From contig NZ_NMUL01000041.1 of the NCBI RefSeq assembly GCF_002234595.1, positions 41,926 through 105,925 of the forward strand: DNA of 64,000 nucleotides. Direction: 5' to 3'. This DNA comes from Amycolatopsis vastitatis (GTDB lineage Bacteria; Actinomycetota; Actinomycetes; Mycobacteriales; Pseudonocardiaceae). The notes under the pieces are model-generated. The model was not told the DNA's origin. It saw only the letters and a list, made by a program, of their open reading frames with translations, and ran no database searches. Positions 63,038 through 64,000 of the stretch are shown piece by piece (position 1 is the stretch's first letter; every line of letters begins with the position of its first letter). The position numbers and the translations under genes were made by a program.

Positions 63038-63162
63038 GAAATCACCCAACCGCCCGAAAGATCCGAAGAAAGTCGGTTGTCCCGGTCTGTGACCACCTGG
63101 TGTAGTCGTGGAGCCGCTTTCGGCAACGGCTTCCACTGTGGACACTGGAAGGACTGATCCCC

Positions 63163-63969
63163 TTGGCCCCCAAGCGCTGGTTCACCCTGCTCAGAAACGC
63201 CACCACCGCACTCGCCGCGGTCGCCGCGGCGGCCTCGTTCGCCACCCCGGCGATCGCCACCGCCGCCCAGCCGCCGTCCACCGACGTCGTCGGCGGCACC
63301 CGGGCCGCCCAGGGCGAATTCCCGTTCATGGTCCGGCTTTCCATGGGCTGCGGCGGAGCGCTGTACACCAAGCAGATCGTCCTGACGGCCGCGCACTGCG
63401 TGAGCCGGACCGGGTCGAACACCTCCATCACGGCGACGGTCGGCGTGGTCGACCTCAACAGCTCCAGCGCGCAGAAGATCCGCTCGACCTACGTCTACCG
63501 GTCCCCCACGTACGACACCGCGACCGGCGGCGACTGGGCGCTGATCAAGCTCGCGAGCCCGGTGAGCGGGCTTTCGACGCTGCCGATCGCGTCGACGTCG
63601 GCCTACAACTCCGGCACGTTCACCGTGGCCGGCTGGGGTGCGGCGACCGAAGGCGGTTCGCAGCAGCGGTACCTGCTCAAGGCGACCGTCCCGTTCGTCG
63701 ACGACGCCACCTGCGCCGCGCAGGGCGGCAGCTACCCCGACCTGATCCCGAGCGCCGAGATCTGCGCGGGCAACCTGGCCTCGGGCGGCGTCGACACCTG
63801 CCAGGGCGACTCCGGCGGCCCGATGTTCCGCCGGGACAACGCAGGCGCGTGGATCCAGGTGGGCATCGTCAGCTGGGGTGACGGCTGCGCCCGGCCGCAC
63901 GCCCCCGGCGTCTACACCGAGGTGAGCACGTTCGCGTCGAAGATCGCCTCGGCGGCCGCCGGCCTGTAA
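63163..63969 (+). CDS. Secreted trypsin-like serine protease (S1 family)
   Basis: This 268-residue preproprotein has a Tat/Sec-like signal (about 1-34, ending ATPAIATA), a short propeptide and a mature start VVGGTRAAQGEFPFMV (residue 42), as in trypsinogen activation. The catalytic triad is visible: His in LTAAHCVSR, Asp in GGDWALIKL, Ser in CQGDSGGPMF. Asp six residues before the catalytic Ser (GVDTCQGDS) predicts trypsin specificity for Arg/Lys. Six cysteines form three likely disulfides. The TTG at 63163 follows GGAAGGA. A GTCCACWGTGGAC-like palindrome lies 20 bp upstream of the start. Confidence 0.95.
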   Translation: MAPKRWFTLLRNATTALAAVAAAASFATPAIATAAQPPSTDVVGGTRAAQGEFPFMVRLSMGCGGALYTKQIVLTAAHCVSRTGSNTSITATVGVVDLNSSSAQKIRSTYVYRSPTYDTATGGDWALIKLASPVSGLSTLPIASTSAYNSGTFTVAGWGAATEGGSQQRYLLKATVPFVDDATCAAQGGSYPDLIPSAEICAGNLASGGVDTCQGDSGGPMFRRDNAGAWIQVGIVSWGDGCARPHAPGVYTEVSTFASKIASAAAGL

Positions 63970-64000
63970 CCGTTACGCACGAAGAAGGGCCCCCACCGCT

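Overview
The window is very GC-rich, with strongly G/C-biased third codon positions, many GTG starts and ATGA/GTGA stop-start overlaps. It reads as the chromosome of an actinomycete, most likely of the Pseudonocardiales (Amycolatopsis-like). Positions 1-10212 run in the same order and orientation as Mycobacterium tuberculosis Rv2691-Rv2703: ceoB, ceoC, DUF3159, an OB-fold protein, an alpha/beta hydrolase, DUF3710, dut, DUF3093, DUF4193, cei, suhB, ppgK and sigA. The conserved backbone resumes with a YihY/BrkB membrane protein (42725), DUF3039 (48247), DUF3099 (51803) and sigB (55663). The DNA between these anchors is accessory.

Layout. 1-10.3 kb: potassium-uptake regulators, dUTPase, envelope and phosphatase genes, polyphosphate glucokinase and the housekeeping sigma factor. 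10.3-11.9 kb: an F420-type oxidoreductase and a small membrane protein whose frame appears shifted. 11.9-30.1 kb: a large alpha-glucan/trehalose block on the minus strand made of two runs, glgE-treS-mak-glgB (GlgE pathway) and malQ-glgX-treY-treZ-glgX (TreXYZ pathway). 30.2-35.4 kb: amino-acid permease, an uncharacterised papain-like candidate with a glutamine-synthetase-family enzyme, an EamA exporter and a tiny zinc protein. 35.5-40.4 kb: a xylose-type ABC transporter (xylFGH) with a ROK repressor and a clear palindromic operator. 40.8-48.5 kb: a DNA helicase, YihY, an AcrB-type RND pump, a secreted protein and DUF3039. 48.6-55.4 kb: Spo0M, an HD hydrolase, psuG-psuK, DUF3099, an M20 amidohydrolase, a methyltransferase and dtd. 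55.5-64 kb: sigB, class I fumarase, a DPBB/RlpA-like secreted protein, two paralogous lipoproteins, a DasR-like GntR regulator, a second APC permease and a secreted trypsin-like protease.

How the genes work together. MalQ and the two debranching enzymes remodel linear glucans. TreY and TreZ turn glucan ends into trehalose. TreS and Mak convert trehalose to maltose-1-phosphate, and GlgE and GlgB rebuild branched glucan from it, so the block can cycle carbon between storage glucan and trehalose. PpgK supplies glucose-6-phosphate from polyphosphate.

Most unusual signals. (1) A family of about 21-bp units arranged as inverted arrays at four gene 3' ends, three of them overlapping or abutting a stop codon. 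(2) A 57-bp intergenic element, present three times, that carries an exact match to the mycobacterial RecA-independent DNA-damage (PafBC) promoter motif; a looser copy lies upstream of the helicase. (3) A recurring palindrome GTCCACWGTGGAC that forces rare threonine codons inside genes. (4) A probable +1 frameshift at CCC TGA in the small membrane-protein gene. (5) A 16-codon reading frame butted directly onto sigA. No tRNA, rRNA, CRISPR array, insertion sequence or prophage was recognised.
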